From Acidimicrobiaceae bacterium (GTDB lineage: Bacteria > Actinomycetota > Acidimicrobiia > Acidimicrobiales > UBA8190), in assembly GCA_003453695.1 (NCBI GenBank), contig DMNK01000132.1, positions 10,153-17,827 of the forward strand: DNA of 7,675 nt, in the 5' to 3' direction. Both the position numbers and the translations under genes were made by a program. Shown piece after piece: positions 5,852 to 7,675 of the stretch. Positions within the stretch are counted from its first letter, which is position 1, and each line of letters starts with the position of its first letter. The notes below the pieces were generated by a model that ran no database searches, was not told where the DNA came from, and saw only the letters and a program-made list of their open reading frames with translations.

Positions 5852-6441
5852 CGCGGGAGGAGGCCGTTGAGCAGCAGCGACACCACGAAGTCGGCCACCA
5901 CGGCGGCCGGCAACCCGTCGTCGGTCACGATGCGGCGGTGGGCGATCTGTCCCACCAGGGCCGCCACCGAGAAGGCCACCATGCGCGGCGGGTAGTCGAC
6001 CACGATCCCCCGCTGAGCGGCACTGGCCACGATCTCCTCGATGTCGCCGATGAAGCCCTCGTAGATCCCGAACAGGTGCTTCTCGAAGCGGTCGCCGAGC
6101 GCGTAGGAGTCGCGGAACAGCAGCTTCACGAGAGCGCGGTCGGACTCGAAGAACTCGAAGGTGGCCCGCACCGCCGCCCGGAAGGGGGCGTCGGGCGCTC
6201 CCGGTGACGGGGTGGCCAGGGCCTCGGTGACATGGCGCCGCAGGGCCTGACCCTCGGATTCCATGAGCTCGTGGAACAGGGCGTCCTTCGAGTCGAAGTA
6301 CCAGTAGATCGACCCGTAGGAGAGCTTGGCCGTCTTGGCGATCTCGGCGACGGTGGTGGCGTGGTAGCCCTTGCGGGCGAACACCTTCTTGGCGGCGGCG
6401 AGGATCTCGGCCCGCCGTCCCTCTTTTTCCTCCTCGCTCAT
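5848..6441 (-). CDS. TetR/AcrR-family transcriptional regulator
   Basis: This 197-aa helix-turn-helix regulator is a typical size for TetR repressors. The N-terminal DNA-binding domain is clear: RRAEILAAAKKVFARKGY (9-26) is followed by the HTH TTVAEIAKTAKLSYGSIYWYF (about 29-49) and DSKDALF. The C-terminal ligand-binding and dimerisation part is all helical; its ligand cannot be read. I prefer the ATG at 6441 because the in-frame extension back to a GTG at 6519 adds 26 Arg/Pro/Ala-rich residues unlike the family. However, neither start has a good ribosome binding site, so a leaderless or extended form is possible. Its stop overlaps the start of the thiolase-like gene. A 16-bp palindrome lies about 90 bp upstream of the preferred start. 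Together these suggest autoregulation and control of the acyl-CoA genes that follow, as with known fatty-acid-responsive TetR proteins; the ligand is inferred from context only. Confidence 0.93.
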   Translation of the reverse strand: MSEEEKEGRRAEILAAAKKVFARKGYHATTVAEIAKTAKLSYGSIYWYFDSKDALFHELMESEGQALRRHVTEALATPSPGAPDAPFRAAVRATFEFFESDRALVKLLFRDSYALGDRFEKHLFGIYEGFIGDIEEIVASAAQRGIVVDYPPRMVAFSVAALVGQIAHRRIVTDDGLPAAVVADFVVSLLLNGLLPR

Positions 6442-6529
6442 GGCCCGCCGCACCGCCCGGCTCCGGCCCGGGCGCGCCGGCGACGCCGCAGGTCTGCTCG
6501 GGGCGCGCACCGCCCTCACGCTACCAACA

Positions 6530-6545
6530 GACTGACAGGTCAGTC
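6530..6545. promoter_or_regulatory. Likely TetR operator (16-bp palindrome)
   Basis: GACTGAC-AG-GTCAGTC has two perfect 7-bp arms around a 2-bp centre, the size and symmetry usual for TetR-family operators. It sits directly ahead of the TetR gene and overlaps the stop codon (6542-6540) of the upstream membrane-protein gene. It is AT-richer than its surroundings. On the minus strand, CTGACT followed after 18 bp by TAGCGT (about 6524-6519) is a weak -35/-10 pair that would place the palindrome over a promoter. The palindrome is seen; binding by the neighbouring regulator is inferred. Confidence 0.6.
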
Positions 6546-6905
6546 AGAGAGCGGGGACCGCCCGACGGCCGGGCGCAGCCGGCCGCCGGCGCGCCGTCCC
6601 AGGCGGATCCACAGCGGGTAGGTGGCGAACAAGGCGCCGGCGACGACGTGGGTGGGCAGGCCCGCCTTCTCGTGGTCGAAGTGGAAGACGCCCGAGTTGA
6701 GCATCCAGTCGCGACCCGTCTCGGCACGGCACAGCCGGGCGAGCCAGTGCGCCCAGCGGGCGTTGGCGTACAGCGACACCGAGGTCACCACGAACACGCC
6801 CAGCACGGCGGCTTCGAGGCGCCGTGCCGTCCGCTCATCGGGGGCGGCAGCCTCGATGGCGGCGCCCGACGCCAGGAGCAGGGGAGGGTCGACGAGGAAG
6901 CTCAC
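6540..6905 (-). CDS. Small uncharacterised membrane protein
   Basis: I do not recognise this 121-aa protein. It has a hydrophobic N-terminus (FLVDPPLLLASGAAIEAA, 3-20) and a probable membrane helix at about 31-49. A central stretch rich in Trp, Arg, His and Cys follows (about 50-80, with RDWMLNSGVFHFDHE at 65-79), then a second hydrophobic segment at about 83-102. The tail (101-118) is Arg-rich, which would favour a cytoplasmic C-terminus. The start is GTG at 6905, whose last bases overlap the TGA stop of the aldehyde dehydrogenase gene (GTGA). That tight overlap, the continuous open frame and the sensible hydropathy support a real gene. The coupling suggests a partner role with the dehydrogenase, such as membrane attachment or handling a hydrophobic aldehyde, but this is a guess. 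The His/Asp/Cys content of the middle could bind metal, also unproven. Confidence 0.75.
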   Translation of the reverse strand: MSFLVDPPLLLASGAAIEAAAPDERTARRLEAAVLGVFVVTSVSLYANARWAHWLARLCRAETGRDWMLNSGVFHFDHEKAGLPTHVVAGALFATYPLWIRLGRRAGGRLRPAVGRSPLSD

Positions 6906-7675
6906 TTCGCCCTGCCCCGGTACTTGAGCCGCATGGCCCGACGCGCCCACGCCCCGAGCCGGCGCGGCAACGGCAGCCACATCGGTTCGCGACGGAGCCC
7001 GCCCACGTCGCGCACCACGGCTTTCACCTTGGTGAACTCGCGCAGGCCTTCCTCGCCGTGGGTCACCCCCAAGCCCGACGCCTTGAAGCCGCCGAAGGGG
7101 AGGCCGGGGACGGCGAAGCCCACCATGACGTCGTTGACGGAGACGTTCCCCGCCTGCAGGCCGTCCACGAGACGTTCGACCAGCTCCGGGTCCCGGGCGA
7201 ACACCGAGGCGCCGAGCCCGAAGGGTGAGTCGTTGGCCAGCTCGAGTGCCTGGTCCGGACCCGCCACCCGCATGATGGGCAGCAGCGGCCCGAACGTCTC
7301 GTCGCGCATGGCCAACATGTCGTGGTCGACGTCGAGCAGGACCGTGGGCTCGAAGGCGGGACGGCCGCCCACCTCGGTGAGCCCGCCGCCGGCGGCCACG
7401 GTGGCGCCCTTCGACACGGCGTCGGCGACGTGCTCCTCGGACACCGACACCTGGCCCGAGTGGATCATGGCGCCGACGTCGCCGTCGGGCGCCTGACGCA
7501 ACTGGCGGGTGAGCGAGAGCACCTTTTCGACGAAGCGGTCGTACACCTCGTCCACGACGTAGACCCGCTCGGTGCCGATGCAGGTCTGCCCGCAGTTGGT
7601 GAAGGCCCCCCACACCGCTGCTGCCGCCGCCCGGTCGAGATCGGCGTCGGCACACACGATCATCGGGTCCTTGCC
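6902..7675 (-). CDS. Aldehyde dehydrogenase, C-terminal part (cut by window edge)
   Basis: This is the C-terminal 257 residues of an NAD(P)-dependent aldehyde dehydrogenase, which oxidises an aldehyde to its acid. The frame is open to the last base. The fragment begins with GKDPMIVCADADLDRAA, the segment right after the catalytic-Glu motif, which is itself outside the window. The nucleophilic cysteine is in NCGQTCIGTERVYV (Cys32 of the fragment); another Cys sits four residues earlier. The cofactor-site motif RDETFGPLLPI, the NVSVNDV segment and PFGGFKASGLG are all as expected. The basic extension after about residue 220, with WLPLPRR and a Lys/Arg end, resembles general and succinate-semialdehyde-type aldehyde dehydrogenases of actinobacteria, but the substrate cannot be fixed from this half. 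Its stop overlaps the start of the small membrane-protein gene, so the two are probably co-translated. Confidence 0.95.
   Translation of the reverse strand, partial: GKDPMIVCADADLDRAAAAAVWGAFTNCGQTCIGTERVYVVDEVYDRFVEKVLSLTRQLRQAPDGDVGAMIHSGQVSVSEEHVADAVSKGATVAAGGGLTEVGGRPAFEPTVLLDVDHDMLAMRDETFGPLLPIMRVAGPDQALELANDSPFGLGASVFARDPELVERLVDGLQAGNVSVNDVMVGFAVPGLPFGGFKASGLGVTHGEEGLREFTKVKAVVRDVGGLRREPMWLPLPRRLGAWARRAMRLKYRGRAK

Noticed and set aside
6648..7496. A 282-codon plus-strand frame opposite the aldehyde dehydrogenase
   Set aside because: Ser/Arg/Pro-rich with no motifs; the minus strand carries the canonical dehydrogenase sequence.
1..7675. CRISPR array, tRNA/rRNA, insertion sequence, toxin-antitoxin or defence genes
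   Set aside because: I found no spaced direct repeats, cloverleaf-like segments, transposase motifs or terminal inverted repeats; the coding strand is almost fully filled by metabolic, transport and respiratory genes.

Overview
The window is about 7.7 kb of very GC-rich, densely packed bacterial chromosome. Every gene I can support lies on the minus strand, so the region reads from right to left. High GC, frequent GTG starts, overlapping ATGA/GTGA junctions, a mycobacterial-type thiolase-like protein (TLP1) and a ctaC-ctaD oxidase pair point to an actinobacterium. An Acidimicrobiia-like lineage is my guess; the window does not prove it. I see no rRNA, tRNA, CRISPR array, transposon or phage gene.

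Right part (7675 to 3083), which looks like a lipid or acyl-CoA catabolic cluster. It begins with the C-terminal half of an aldehyde dehydrogenase cut by the window edge. A small uncharacterised membrane protein overlaps its end. Next come a TetR-family regulator with a 16-bp palindrome just upstream, and a thiolase-like protein whose start overlaps the regulator's stop. A crotonase-fold enoyl-CoA hydratase follows, with both catalytic glutamates, and then a small four-helix CopD-like membrane protein. The likely logic is a regulator sensing an acyl-CoA or fatty-acid ligand and controlling CoA-thioester and aldehyde processing.

Left part (2986 to 1), envelope and respiration. It holds a single tatA with a Pro/Ala/Gly/Thr hexad tail and a shortened alkyl-sulfatase-type metallo-beta-lactamase-fold hydrolase. 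After these come cytochrome c oxidase subunit II (lipoprotein, complete CuA site) and the first 118 codons of subunit I, which runs off the left edge.

No stretch without a gene exceeds about 100 bp. Five of the gene junctions carry inverted repeats (1359-1384, 2683-2698, 3006-3023, 4353-4378, 6530-6545). None is followed by a clear T-run, so their roles (terminator, attenuator, operator) are open. I did not find an obviously new defence or mobile system. The best leads are the catalytically degenerate thiolase-like protein in a hydratase/aldehyde dehydrogenase neighbourhood, the TetR operator candidate, and the unknown membrane protein tied to the aldehyde dehydrogenase.
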